The notes beneath the pieces are model-generated. The model saw only the letters and a program-made list of their open reading frames with translations. It was not told the origin of the DNA and did no database searches. Below are positions 1 to 8,305 of a stretch of 64,000 nt of DNA, in pieces. Made by a program: the position numbers and the translations under genes. Source of the stretch: Sinimarinibacterium flocculans. Its GTDB lineage: Bacteria > Pseudomonadota > Gammaproteobacteria > Nevskiales > Nevskiaceae. Position 1 is the first letter of the stretch; the number at the start of each line of letters is the position of its first letter. The DNA lies in NCBI RefSeq assembly GCF_003201205.1, contig NZ_QICN01000002.1, forward strand, positions 359,780 through 423,779, given 5' to 3'.

Positions 1-119
1 TCGAAACTGAATTCGCTCTGAGGAATGTAGTAGCCGTCCAGATTGGACTGGTGTCCCGCGAAGGCACTGCAGGGTGCAGCGAGCGCCAGCACGACGCCGA
101 GGTTTGCCAGGGTGCGCAT
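1..119 (-). CDS. Exported protein, N-terminal fragment (runs off window)
   Basis: The first 39 codons of a minus-strand gene cut by the window edge. The start is ATG at 119, preceded by a clean GGAGGA ribosome site at good spacing. The translation opens MRTLANLGVVLALAAPCSAFA, a typical Sec signal peptide with a probable cleavage after AFA, followed by GHQSNLDGYYIPQSEF. The product is therefore periplasmic or outer-membrane. Too little is present to name a family. It lies 140 bases downstream of the aldehyde dehydrogenase gene on the same strand, so it may be the tail of the same operon. Confidence 0.6.
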   Translation of the reverse strand, partial: MRTLANLGVVLALAAPCSAFAGHQSNLDGYYIPQSEFSF

Positions 120-259
120 GAGTCCTCCGTTTCTGTGGGTGATCGCCACCGCCGGCCGACACCTGCCGCGGCGCGACTCCTGCACATTAGACGAGGATTG
201 TTCCGCTCAGCAGGAACCCTGCGTGAACTCTTCGTGACAGCAATCCGCCTACGCGGCTG

Positions 260-1759
260 TCAGCGCTTGCTGAATACGGAGGTCAGCCGGATCATGCCGT
301 TGATGGCGTTGATGGCCGCATCCGGCAGCTTGATCTCCTTGCCGAGCATCTGGCCGACCATCTTCTTGTACTTGTCCGAGTACGGCGGAAACATGATGTT
401 CGGATCGCCTGCCGGGTAGCGGTCCTCGACGACCGCCCGCGGATTGGAGCATTCGAGGAAGGTGAAACGGCCGCCGAGGCGGCCCTGACCGCTGGCGTTG
501 ACGCCGCCGAACGGCAGGTGCGGGTTGGTCCCGGACTGGATCAGGTTGTGGTTGACCACGGTGCTGCCCGAGGTCGTGCGCGCCAGGAACCAGTCGATCG
601 CCTCGCGATCCTTCGCGAAGATGTAGGAACCCAGCGGCTTGGGCCGACGCCGGACGGTCTCGATCGCATCCTCGCGGCGCGCATACGGGATCACGCAGAT
701 GATGGGACCGAAGATCTCGTCGCGCATGATGCGCATGTCCTCGGTCACGGCGGAGAGGATGGTCGGCGAGACATACAGATCGTCCGCATCGGTCTCGCCG
801 CCGAACTCGAGCTTCGCACCCTTGGCCAGCGCGTCGTCGAGCAGCGCCTTGATGCGATCGAAGTGCTTGCGGTTGACGATGCGGGGCAGCTCCGGCGAGT
901 GGCGGAAGCCCTTGCCGTCGGCGTTGTACATGGCCTGCATGGACTTGGCGAGCTCGCCGGTGAAGGCGCCGACGATCGACTCGTGCACCAGGGCATAGTC
1001 CGGCGCCAGGCAGACCTGCCCGGCATTGGCGACGCGGCCCCAGGCGATCTTGCGCCCGGCCTCGGCCGGATCGGCGCTGGCATCGACGATGACCGGATTC
1101 TTGCCGCCCATCTCCAGCGTGACCGTCGCGAAGTGCTCGGCCGCGGCGCGCAGCACGATGCGCCCCACGGCGTGACCGCCGATGTAGAAGATGTGGTTGA
1201 ACGGCAAGGCCAGCAGCGCGCTCGCCGCCTCGGCGGCGCCCTGGATCACGGCGAACTCGTCGTCGCCGAAGACCTGTCCGACGATGTCCGCGAGCACCTG
1301 CGCCGAGTGCGGGGCCAGCTCGGACGGCTTGAGCGTGAACGTGCAGCCGGCGGCGATGGCGCCGAACGCCGGAATGAACGCCTCGGCGATCGGTGCGTTC
1401 CACGTCGAGACGTGCAGCACCGTGCCCTTGGGTTCGTGGCGCACGGTGCTGACCTTGCCCAGCGTCATCAGCGAACCCTGGACGCGCTGCGGCGCCATCC
1501 ATTGCGCGAGGTTGCGGCAGATGAACTCGGCCTCGGTCTTGATCATCAGCAACTGCGCGTCGATGTCGGTCGGCGCCAGTCGCAGTTCCTTGAAGCCGGC
1601 CTCGAGGATGGCCGGTCGTGCATCCAGGATCGCCTTGAGCAGACGGCGGATCTTGTCGGCGCGCTGCGCCGCCGTGGTCAGCGAGAGTTCGCGGGACTTC
1701 GCGAGCTGGCGCTCGAACAGCTCCGCGTGGGGGTTTGCTTCCTTGAGTACCGCGTTCAT
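260..1759 (-). CDS. Aldehyde dehydrogenase, class 3 / coniferyl-aldehyde type
   Basis: A 499-residue NAD(P)-dependent aldehyde dehydrogenase that would oxidise an aldehyde to the carboxylic acid in the cytoplasm. Visible catalytic features: Asn121 in STWNAPI (oxyanion hole), the general base Glu216 in VTLEMGGKNP, the nucleophile Cys250 in NAGQVCLAPDY, and the EIFGP motif near residue 355. The CLAPDY context and the WN-P motif instead of PWNYP match the class 3 / coniferyl aldehyde dehydrogenase (CalB-like) branch. It follows the SDR gene by 39 bases. The pair could take an alcohol made by the upstream P450 or Rieske enzyme to an aldehyde and then an acid. Substrate unknown. Confidence 0.9.
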   Translation of the reverse strand: MNAVLKEANPHAELFERQLAKSRELSLTTAAQRADKIRRLLKAILDARPAILEAGFKELRLAPTDIDAQLLMIKTEAEFICRNLAQWMAPQRVQGSLMTLGKVSTVRHEPKGTVLHVSTWNAPIAEAFIPAFGAIAAGCTFTLKPSELAPHSAQVLADIVGQVFGDDEFAVIQGAAEAASALLALPFNHIFYIGGHAVGRIVLRAAAEHFATVTLEMGGKNPVIVDASADPAEAGRKIAWGRVANAGQVCLAPDYALVHESIVGAFTGELAKSMQAMYNADGKGFRHSPELPRIVNRKHFDRIKALLDDALAKGAKLEFGGETDADDLYVSPTILSAVTEDMRIMRDEIFGPIICVIPYARREDAIETVRRRPKPLGSYIFAKDREAIDWFLARTTSGSTVVNHNLIQSGTNPHLPFGGVNASGQGRLGGRFTFLECSNPRAVVEDRYPAGDPNIMFPPYSDKYKKMVGQMLGKEIKLPDAAINAINGMIRLTSVFSKR

Positions 1760-1798
1760 CGGATCACCTCGGCACTGGCGGCCAGCGGGCGGCAGGGC

Positions 1799-2665
1799 CT
1801 ACGCCCGATACGCCGGAATCTTGAAGGTCTTGCGCATCACGAACTCGAGCTGACGGTCGGACAGCAGCCGGCGCATCACGCCCATCGGTTTGACGTCCTT
1901 GCCGAGCAATTCCATCGGCGCCCAGCGGGACTTGTCGAGAATCTTCAGCGTGCCGGCCAGCGCCTGCTCCGGCGTGCTGCCGGTCTTCTCGAGCATGTCC
2001 GGCAGCACCTGCATCATCACGTGGCCCAGGTGCGGCTCGTAGACCCGGCGGATCGCCTCGGGCTGCTCGTGCCAGGTCTTCTTCGTGTTCGCATGCGAGT
2101 TGGCCGACATGCCGGTGAGTACCCCCCCGGGCACGATCGAGGTGACCTCGATCCCCAGCGGCGCCAGCTCGTGGCGCAGCGTCAGCGTCATGCCGTGGAT
2201 CGCATGCTTGGTCATGTTGTAGGCGCCGGCACCGACCGGGTTGGCGATGATCGCGCCGGAGCTGTAGTTGGCGATGCGCGCGCCCGGCGCATTGCGGCGG
2301 ATCAGCGGCAGGAACGCCTGGATCACGCGCAACTGGCCGAACAGGTTGATGTTGAACAGGCGCTGCACCGTCGCCATGTCCGCCCCTTCGAGCACGCCGG
2401 TGGCGATGTTGGCGACGCCGGCGACGTTCATCAGCAGATCCAGGCCCTTGCCGTCGAGCGCCGCATCGACGATCTCGGCGCTGCGCCTGACCGAAGTGTC
2501 GTCGGATACATCCTGATCGACGACGGTCAGCGTCCCGCCGGTCTGCAGATCGGTCGGCGCGCTCGGCAGCACGCCGGCGAACACGCGCCAGCCGCGCTGC
2601 ACCAGTGCCTTCGCCAGCAGATTCGCCTGACCGACGTTGGCTCCCGTAATGAACGCAGCTTTCAT
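1799..2665 (-). CDS. Short-chain dehydrogenase/reductase (classical SDR)
   Basis: A 288-residue Rossmann-fold oxidoreductase. N-terminal TGANVGQA is a slightly altered TGxxxGxG cofactor loop in which the last glycine is replaced. D50 and D52 follow the second strand, NVAG occurs at 80-83, and the catalytic Ser135/136, Tyr149 and Lys153 lie in YSSGA...AYNMTK. The proline-glycine after the active site (IVPGGV) is also typical. It probably oxidises an alcohol or reduces a ketone with NAD(P). It sits between the DUF1329 gene and the aldehyde dehydrogenase on the same strand. The altered glycine loop could change cofactor affinity; this is inference. Confidence 0.88.
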   Translation of the reverse strand: MKAAFITGANVGQANLLAKALVQRGWRVFAGVLPSAPTDLQTGGTLTVVDQDVSDDTSVRRSAEIVDAALDGKGLDLLMNVAGVANIATGVLEGADMATVQRLFNINLFGQLRVIQAFLPLIRRNAPGARIANYSSGAIIANPVGAGAYNMTKHAIHGMTLTLRHELAPLGIEVTSIVPGGVLTGMSANSHANTKKTWHEQPEAIRRVYEPHLGHVMMQVLPDMLEKTGSTPEQALAGTLKILDKSRWAPMELLGKDVKPMGVMRRLLSDRQLEFVMRKTFKIPAYRA

Positions 2666-2683
2666 CTTTCCGGTTTGAAGTAC

Positions 2684-2704
2684 GGGGCGGCAACGCCGCC
2701 CCGC
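2684..2704 (-). other. Intercistronic stem-loop between DUF1329 and SDR genes
   Basis: A 9-bp perfect stem (CGGGGCGGC with its complement) closed by a three-base loop lies in the 63-base gap between the two genes. No T-run follows on the minus strand, so it is unlikely to be an intrinsic terminator. It is more plausibly an mRNA processing or stability element that separates transcript levels of the exported protein and the dehydrogenases. Confidence 0.4.
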
Positions 2705-2728
2705 TGAGCAGTAATCCGAAGGATTCGA

Positions 2729-4099
2729 CTAGTGGCCGCCGCGCGCCGCCGCCTGCGGGCTGAACTGCGCCGGCTGCAGCGGCTGGTTGATCCGCCACCA
2801 GTCGTCACCGCGCTCGTTGACCAGGTAGCCGGCCTCGTAGGCCTTCGCCGTCAGGTCGTGGTAGATCGACGCGCCGCGATGGAAGGTCGCCGACTCCTGC
2901 GAATAGAAGTAGTTGACGAAGGCGATGCGCCACAGCTGGCCGCGCGCGTCGTAGTTGTCGGCCCACAGCGCCATCCACGTGTCCTCGTCGGCATAGAGGC
3001 GGCGCTTGGAGTAGATGTGGCGCATGCCGTCCTTGAGATAGCCCTCGACCACCCACACCCGGTGCAGTTCGTAGCGCACGTAGTCCGGGTTGATGGTGTT
3101 CGGCTTGATCAGCTCGCTGTACTTGAGCGCCGGATCGTTGACCTTGAAGTTGTGATACGGCACGTACATCTCGGTCTTGCCGACCAGCTTCCAGGTGTAA
3201 CGCTCGGGCGAGCCGTTGAACACGTAGTCGTCGTCCACGGTGCGCAGGCCCGCGGGCGGCACCGGGTAGTCGCAGCACACTTCCGGCGCCTGGCGCACGC
3301 GGCGCAGGCCCGGCTGGTACTGCCACGACTGGGTGGCATCGTTCGAGAAGTTGTTCGGCTGGTAACCCACGGCGACGAAGCCCTTGTCGCGCTCCGGCAG
3401 CAGGTAACCGGTGTAGAAGTAGGCGTTGATCTTCTCGGTGAACGAGCCGCGCTTGGTGGGGTTGTTGCCCGGGTTGAGCGTCATGAACTTGTTGCGACCC
3501 CAGGCGATGCTGCCGTTGGCGTAGACGTCGGCGATGTCGCAGACCGCCTTCTCGGTCCAGGCGCGATGCGGGTTGATGATGTTCCAGATGGCCTCGACGC
3601 CGCCGGACGGGAACGGGAACGGGATCGCGCCGCTGGTGCCGGTGATGCCCAGACCGTCGTCGACGACCTCGGCTTCGACGGCGTTCTTCTTGACCGTGTC
3701 GCAGACCCAATCCTGGAACCCGAAGTCGCGATGACTCGGGTAGACGTTCATCTTGTACGAGTCCGGATACAGCTTGAGCAGGGCCTTCTGGCCCTCGGTC
3801 AGCTTGTCCTCGTACTCCGTCATATTCTGCGCGGTGATCGTGAACAGCGGCTTCTCGTCCGCGTAGGGGCCGGGCTCGTAGCCGTACTCCTTGGTCATGC
3901 CCGGCCACTTGCCGACCCACTTGCCGGTGTACTCGGCGATGCCGGACGCGCTGCCCGCACGCTCGGCCCCCATGCAGGTGAGCTTGTCGCCGTCGAGCTC
4001 CGCGGCCTTCTCGGGCGAGACCTTCGCGATCGCGTGTTGCACGGGCATGCCGACTGCGCAGACCAAGGCAGCGCTTGCCACGACCAGATTGAGCTTCAT
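2729..4099 (-). CDS. DUF1329 exported protein (copy 1)
   Basis: A 456-residue secreted protein of the DUF1329 family. The start is ATG at 4099, after a GAGGAGAGGT ribosome site. An in-frame extension to 4228 is rejected because it would bury the signal peptide MKLNLVVASAALVCAVGMPV...AIA. The mature part has [36 protein letters not shown] and WVVEGYLKDGMRHIYSKR blocks, all shared with a second copy at 29306-30658. DUF1329 proteins are periplasmic or outer-membrane-associated and often sit beside transport and degradation genes for hydrophobic compounds; the biochemical role is not established. Its place inside a P450/Rieske operon suggests handling of a hydrophobic substrate at the envelope. 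Confidence 0.88.
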   Translation of the reverse strand: MKLNLVVASAALVCAVGMPVQHAIAKVSPEKAAELDGDKLTCMGAERAGSASGIAEYTGKWVGKWPGMTKEYGYEPGPYADEKPLFTITAQNMTEYEDKLTEGQKALLKLYPDSYKMNVYPSHRDFGFQDWVCDTVKKNAVEAEVVDDGLGITGTSGAIPFPFPSGGVEAIWNIINPHRAWTEKAVCDIADVYANGSIAWGRNKFMTLNPGNNPTKRGSFTEKINAYFYTGYLLPERDKGFVAVGYQPNNFSNDATQSWQYQPGLRRVRQAPEVCCDYPVPPAGLRTVDDDYVFNGSPERYTWKLVGKTEMYVPYHNFKVNDPALKYSELIKPNTINPDYVRYELHRVWVVEGYLKDGMRHIYSKRRLYADEDTWMALWADNYDARGQLWRIAFVNYFYSQESATFHRGASIYHDLTAKAYEAGYLVNERGDDWWRINQPLQPAQFSPQAAARGGH

Positions 4100-4285
4100 G
4101 ACCTCTCCTCGTAATGCCGCGGTTGTCGTGCGCATGGCGGCGCGCCGCGGCTTGCGCGCACACCGGTGCAGGAACGAGGCCGGTGGCGCCGATTGCGAAC
4201 TGCGGATCATCCTAAGTGAGCCGCGCACCGCCGCCTCGTCCGAACCGAGTATCCGCGTTCGGTCTCGCGGGAGCCACTGCGGCGA

Positions 4286-4609
4286 TCAGACCGGCGGGGC
4301 GATCTCCACGCACAGCCCTTCGATGTCGTCGTCGACGGCGATCTGGCACGACAGCCGCGACGTGGGCTTGAGTTCGACCAGTTCGCCGATGGCCTCGAGC
4401 ATCGCCGACTCGTCCTCGCTTTTCGGCGGCAGACGATCCACCCAGGACGGGTCCACGTACACATGGCAGGTGCCGCAGGACATCATGCCGCCGCAGGTGC
4501 CCTGCACGCCGGTGCTGGCGTCGCGCAACGCGTCCATCAACTGACCGCCGTTGGCGACATCCAGGTCCTGCTTGCTGCCGTCGCGGCCGATGACGCGTAC
4601 CACTGCCAT
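4286..4609 (-). CDS. [2Fe-2S] ferredoxin, adrenodoxin/putidaredoxin type
   Basis: A 107-residue electron carrier. Cysteine ligands are Cys39, Cys45, Cys48 and Cys88, with the CxxxxxCxxC spacing of the vertebrate-type (P450-reducing) ferredoxins. ATG at 4609 is preceded by GTGGAG at suitable distance. It presumably delivers electrons to the P450 and/or the Rieske oxygenase encoded upstream. No ferredoxin reductase gene is present in the window, so the reductase must be encoded elsewhere. An intrinsic-terminator-like hairpin lies directly upstream, between this gene and the Rieske gene. Confidence 0.92.
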   Translation of the reverse strand: MAVVRVIGRDGSKQDLDVANGGQLMDALRDASTGVQGTCGGMMSCGTCHVYVDPSWVDRLPPKSEDESAMLEAIGELVELKPTSRLSCQIAVDDDIEGLCVEIAPPV

Positions 4610-4625
4610 GCTCTTGTTCTCCACG

Positions 4626-4656
4626 AAAAAGGCGGCTGCGCCGCAGCGCAGCCGCC
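4626..4656 (-). terminator. Intrinsic terminator-like hairpin inside the operon
   Basis: A 10-bp perfect G+C stem (GGCGGCTGCG and its complement, 4631-4656) with a 6-base loop, followed on the minus strand by five T residues. It has the structure of a rho-independent terminator. It lies after the Rieske gene stop and the T-run ends about 15 bases before the ferredoxin start, so it could reduce read-through into ferredoxin and the downstream dehydrogenase genes. Confidence 0.7.
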
Positions 4657-4679
4657 GTGAATCCACGCGCCCGCGGCCG

Positions 4680-5690
4680 TCAGATCTTGGTCGAGTTCTC
4701 GTACCCGGGATAAAACTGCTTGAACCACTTGCGGAACTGCAGCACCGGACCGTCGCCGTCGCAGAGCAGCGGGTTCGGCCGGTACTTCTTGTTGTTCCAG
4801 ACGATGAAGTCGACGCTCTCGAAGCCGGCGCTCTCCTCGCCCTCGGCGGCACCGATCATGTGATCGATGACCTTCTTCGACGCGGCCAGCTCCGGCGTGC
4901 CCTCGGCATAGTCCACATGCCGGAACGACATGTTCATCTGCGTCTTTTCCTTGCTGATCGGCACCGAGTACGAAATCATCGTCGCGGTGATGCCGTGCTG
5001 GTTGAAGCGCATGACATTCAGGCCCGGACCGTAGGACGTGCCCTGGATGTAGCCCTGGCCGATGTCGAGTTTCATGACCGGACCTTCGTAGGTGGTCTGT
5101 ACCGGCGGAATGATCGGCGCGCCGTGCAGGAACTTCAGGTGCGCAACGTCGGGGCCGTTCTCGGCGATCTCCTGGATGCAGGTGTCGGCCGTCCACGAAC
5201 CGCGCCGCGAGCCGGTATAGCCGGTGGCATCCTCGAGCTCCGGGATGTACGGCAGTTCGAAGCTCGGCGGCTCGCACTGCGGGTGATACCAGGCCCACAT
5301 CATTCCGTACTTCTCGACCATCGGCAGTGCACGCAGGATCGCCTGCTTCTTGGCGATCGGCGGCATGAGCTTGGCGTAGGGGATGTTCTTGCACCAGCCT
5401 TCCGTGTCGTATTCCCAGTGGTGGAAGGGGCAGCGGATGTGTTCGCCGCAGACCTTGCCGCCGTGGCCCAGGTGCGCGCCCAGGTGCGGACAGTAGGGAT
5501 CGGTCATGCCCGGCTTGCCGGACTCCGTGCGGAACAGCACCCATTCCTGGTCGAAGACGAAGACGTTGCGCATCTCGCCGGCCTTGAGCGTGTCCGCGTA
5601 GTCGATGAAATACCAGCCGACCGGGATCGGGAACGGGCAACGCTCCAGGGTCTGCGATTCGAGGAGCTGCTTGAGATCGATGGTACCCAT
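4680..5690 (-). CDS. Rieske non-heme iron oxygenase, KshA / DAF-36-like
   Basis: A 336-residue oxygenase alpha subunit. The N-terminal Rieske [2Fe-2S] motif is complete: Cys67-Pro-His69 and Cys87-Pro-Phe-His90, in the setting CPHLGAHL...CPFHHWEYD. The mononuclear iron site follows as Asp181-x2-His184-x4-His189 (PDVAHLKFLH). The sequence around GWYFIDYADTLKAGE and CKNIPYAK resembles 3-ketosteroid 9-alpha-hydroxylase oxygenase (KshA) and the cholesterol 7-desaturase DAF-36/Neverland group, so a steroid-like or other polycyclic substrate is likely. AGGAGG precedes the ATG. It follows rubredoxin and P450 genes on the same strand; substrate inference rests on family resemblance only. Confidence 0.88.
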   Translation of the reverse strand: MGTIDLKQLLESQTLERCPFPIPVGWYFIDYADTLKAGEMRNVFVFDQEWVLFRTESGKPGMTDPYCPHLGAHLGHGGKVCGEHIRCPFHHWEYDTEGWCKNIPYAKLMPPIAKKQAILRALPMVEKYGMMWAWYHPQCEPPSFELPYIPELEDATGYTGSRRGSWTADTCIQEIAENGPDVAHLKFLHGAPIIPPVQTTYEGPVMKLDIGQGYIQGTSYGPGLNVMRFNQHGITATMISYSVPISKEKTQMNMSFRHVDYAEGTPELAASKKVIDHMIGAAEGEESAGFESVDFIVWNNKKYRPNPLLCDGDGPVLQFRKWFKQFYPGYENSTKI

Positions 5691-5835
5691 ACTGGCTAGC
5701 CCTCCTGAGGCTTGCTGAGGTGTTGCCGCACGAATGAAGGACCGGCCACGACCGGCTCGGAGACCGGGATACTGCCCCGGCGCCCTGCGGCCGTCTTAGT
5801 CCGTTCAGGTGAAACCGTGGTGAGGTCCGTGGGGC

Positions 5836-6000
5836 TCATGCTTCGTAGACCTCGAAGGCCGACTTGGGCGAGCCGCATTCCGGACAGATCCAGTCTTCCG
5901 GCAGGTCCTCGAAAGCCGTGCCCGCGGCGATGCCGGCGTCGGGGATGCCGACCGCCGGGTCGTAGATGTAGCCGCAGATCACGCAGATCCATTTGCTCAA
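5836..6000 (-). CDS. Rubredoxin (TTG start, copy 1)
   Basis: A 54-residue rubredoxin with both CxxCG knuckles: [10 protein letters not shown] and CPECGSPK, which bind one iron. The reading frame has no ATG near the N-terminus. TTG at 6000, preceded by GAGGAG about nine bases upstream, gives [10 protein letters not shown], the normal rubredoxin start. It lies between the P450 and Rieske genes, where it may carry electrons to one of these oxygenases, as rubredoxins do for AlkB-type hydroxylases. A second rubredoxin occurs at 30822-30983, beside the second DUF1329 gene. Confidence 0.9.
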   Translation of the reverse strand: MSKWICVICGYIYDPAVGIPDAGIAAGTAFEDLPEDWICPECGSPKSAFEVYEA

Positions 6001-6104
6001 TGGCCCGCTCCTCGCCCGTTCGGCCCGAGCGCCGCGTTCGCGCAGTGGACGCGGTGTGTCGCGGGCCTGCTCGATGCGAAAAAAGGAGTCTGCATCCGCA
6101 TGGA

Positions 6105-7400
6105 TCAAGCCGCCTTGCGCGCCGGTGCGACATTCGTCTTCACCACCAGGCGGTTGATGCGCCGCGCATTGTGGTGGGTCCACTCGTAGTCGATGCGGCC
6201 GTCGCCGTCGGCGAGCGTCGCGTCCGGGAAGCGCTTCATGAACTCGGTCAGCATCAGGCTGCCCTGCACGCGCACCAGATAGGTGCCGATGCAGAAGTGG
6301 GCGCCGGCGCCGAAGACGATGTTGCCGTCGAGGCGGCGGGTGATGTCGAGCTTCGTCGGCTCCGGCCATTTCGCCGGGTCGTGCCACGCGGCCATGATGT
6401 TGACGCCGATGCCTTGGCCCTTGCGGATCTGCTGGCCGGCGAACTCGATGTCCTCGGTGGCGAAGCGGAAGAACGGCATCTTGCCGAACGAACCCCAGCG
6501 CAGGCATTCGATGATCGCGTTCTCCATCAGCTCCGGTTTCTGCCGCAGCAGCGCGAGCTGGTCGGGATGGCTCAGCAGCGCCTGCAGCAGGAAGGTGTGC
6601 AGGTCGGTGGCGGTGTCGGAGCCGGCGGTGATCAGCGCGAAGATCACCGACAGGATCTCGTAGTCGGTGAGCTGCGAGCCGTTGTCGCTGGCGCTGATCA
6701 GGCTGCCGAAGAAATCGTCGCCCGGCCCTTCCGGCCGTGCGCGTCGCTCGGCGATCATCTCGCGGAAGTGCGCGTACCCCGGCAGCGTCGCCTGCATCGC
6801 GGCCTCGCGCTCCTTGGGGCCCAGGTTGATGCGCGTGGCCTTGATGATGTTGACGGCGAAATCATGGAAGAAGTCCTCCATGTTCGTCGGCACACCGACC
6901 ATGCGCGCGATCGCGCGCACCGGGATCTTGGCGGCGAGCGTCTCGTAGACGTCGAACTCCTCGGCATCGCCGATGCTGTCGAAACACTCGACGATGAGGT
7001 CGCGGATCTTGGCGTCGATCTTCGCCATCACCGGCTTGGAGAAGGCCGGCATCGTCAGCTTGCGCAGCCGCAGGTGATCCTTGGGCGGCACGGCGAAGAA
7101 GCCCACCTCGTAGGACTTGTCGAAATCGTTCTTCTGGTCCTCGGGCTTGGGCGGCGGCGCATGCTCCCAGTGCCCGAAGTACGGCGAGAAGCGGTTGTCC
7201 TTGAGCATGCGGTCCACCAGCTCGTGCGTGCTCACGATCCACATCTGCAGATCCTTGTGCCACGCGATCGGGTAGTCGCGGATCAGCGTCTGCCAGACCG
7301 GGTCCGGCTCGCGGATGTAGTCCTTCGAGTAGGGGTTGAAGATGCGGGCGTCGATCTCGATGCGGCCCGCGGGTGCAGCGGTGCTGGCAGTGTCGTTCAT
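6105..7400 (-). CDS. Cytochrome P450
   Basis: A 431-residue soluble bacterial P450. Key elements are visible: the I-helix oxygen-activation motif AGSDT at 259-263, ExxR as Glu298-Cys-Leu-Arg301, and the heme loop [10 protein letters not shown] with the thiolate Cys370. His109 in the HLRLRK C-helix would contact a heme propionate. It hydroxylates an organic substrate using electrons from a ferredoxin, probably the one encoded at 4286-4609. The gene begins 36 bases after the tetR stop on the same strand, so the two are likely co-transcribed. I cannot assign a CYP family number by eye. Confidence 0.93.
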   Translation of the reverse strand: MNDTASTAAPAGRIEIDARIFNPYSKDYIREPDPVWQTLIRDYPIAWHKDLQMWIVSTHELVDRMLKDNRFSPYFGHWEHAPPPKPEDQKNDFDKSYEVGFFAVPPKDHLRLRKLTMPAFSKPVMAKIDAKIRDLIVECFDSIGDAEEFDVYETLAAKIPVRAIARMVGVPTNMEDFFHDFAVNIIKATRINLGPKEREAAMQATLPGYAHFREMIAERRARPEGPGDDFFGSLISASDNGSQLTDYEILSVIFALITAGSDTATDLHTFLLQALLSHPDQLALLRQKPELMENAIIECLRWGSFGKMPFFRFATEDIEFAGQQIRKGQGIGVNIMAAWHDPAKWPEPTKLDITRRLDGNIVFGAGAHFCIGTYLVRVQGSLMLTEFMKRFPDATLADGDGRIDYEWTHHNARRINRLVVKTNVAPARKAA

Positions 7401-7436
7401 CTGGGCTCTCCTCGTGGTCGTCCGGGCGGCGCGGCC

Positions 7437-8156
7437 CTAGGCCGGGAAGTCCGGCGGCGGCTCGCCGCGCGACAGCGCGATGCCGCGCAGCAGATCGTGC
7501 AACGCGCGCAGCCACTGCGACGGATCGGTGTTGACGTAGACGTCGCGGGCGCTGCGCACGCGCGGCAGCTCGTGACGGCCGCGCTCGGCGAGTGCGCGAC
7601 GCATCGCCGCGTCCTGCGGCAGACCGGCGTCGACCGCTGCCACGACCGAGGTCGCGCCCACGGCCGCCCCGATCGCGAGCATCGCCACTGCGTGGTGCAG
7701 CTGCACGCCCTGTGCAGGCGTGAAGCCGTGCGGTTCGAGCGCGGCGAGAAACTGCTCGAGAAAGTCGATCTCGACGTCCGGCCCCAGCCGCCCCTTCATC
7801 AACTCGTAGACGAGCTGCGGTTCGCGCGCGAAGGACTCGAACAGGGTCTCGGCGTAGCCGATCGCGACCGTGGTCCAGTGCCCCGCCGGCTCGGCGTCAC
7901 GACGCGGCAGGCGGCTGGTCAGGGCGACGCGGAACGCGGCGAGCCGCACCAGCTCGTCGCGGTTGCGCACATGGCGGTAGAGCGTGGCGATGCCCACGCC
8001 CAGACGGTCGGCGACCTGCTTGAGCGTGACCTTGTCGAGGCCGATCTCGATCGCCGCAGCGATGATGTCGGGGGCCTGCACGCGCGGCGGCCGGCCGACG
8101 CGCGGCGACGCGGCACCTTCCGCCGGGATCCTGAGCGCTGAGGTCGGCATCGACAC
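7437..8156 (-). CDS. TetR-family transcriptional regulator
   Basis: A 239-residue repressor. The helix-turn-helix lies at about residues 28-70 and contains VTLKQVADRLGVGIATLYRHVRNRDELVRLA, split here as the recognition core GVGIATLYRHV. The C-terminal ligand domain is helical and matches the TetR_C type seen near P450 genes. The first gene of the oxygenase operon, it is likely an autoregulator that releases DNA when a substrate or intermediate binds. A perfect inverted repeat 24 bases upstream of the start is the obvious operator. The start could also be the methionine two codons later. Confidence 0.88.
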   Translation of the reverse strand: MSMPTSALRIPAEGAASPRVGRPPRVQAPDIIAAAIEIGLDKVTLKQVADRLGVGIATLYRHVRNRDELVRLAAFRVALTSRLPRRDAEPAGHWTTVAIGYAETLFESFAREPQLVYELMKGRLGPDVEIDFLEQFLAALEPHGFTPAQGVQLHHAVAMLAIGAAVGATSVVAAVDAGLPQDAAMRRALAERGRHELPRVRSARDVYVNTDPSQWLRALHDLLRGIALSRGEPPPDFPA

Positions 8157-8179
8157 CTCCGCATGGGCCTGATGCCGAG

Positions 8180-8201
8180 TTTCGAGAATCGGTTCTCGAA
8201 A
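8180..8201. promoter_or_regulatory. Perfect inverted repeat, probable TetR operator
   Basis: Arms TTTCGAGAA and TTCTCGAAA are perfect complements separated by four bases (TCGG), a 22-bp site. It lies 24 bases upstream of the tetR start, where a bound repressor would block transcription of the tetR-P450-rubredoxin-Rieske operon. The arms are A+T-rich compared with their surroundings. Confidence 0.75.
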
Positions 8202-8305
8202 TACCTCACCCGGTCAGACGAGACCGGCTCCGCGGCAGGACGGGCGCCGGTCCCGGCGGTCATGGCGCGGCGGCGTGCCCGCGGCGCACCCCGGGCCACG
8301 CGCCC

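Noticed and set aside
518-2707. A 729-codon open frame on the plus strand across the aldehyde dehydrogenase and SDR genes
   Set aside because: It is the antisense shadow typical of G+C-rich genes; its translation is rich in Arg/Ala/His with no motif, whereas the minus-strand frames carry complete active sites.
4099-4228. Upstream extension of the first DUF1329 gene
   Set aside because: Would put 43 residues, basic and unlike the family, before a clear signal peptide; the ribosome site supports 4099.
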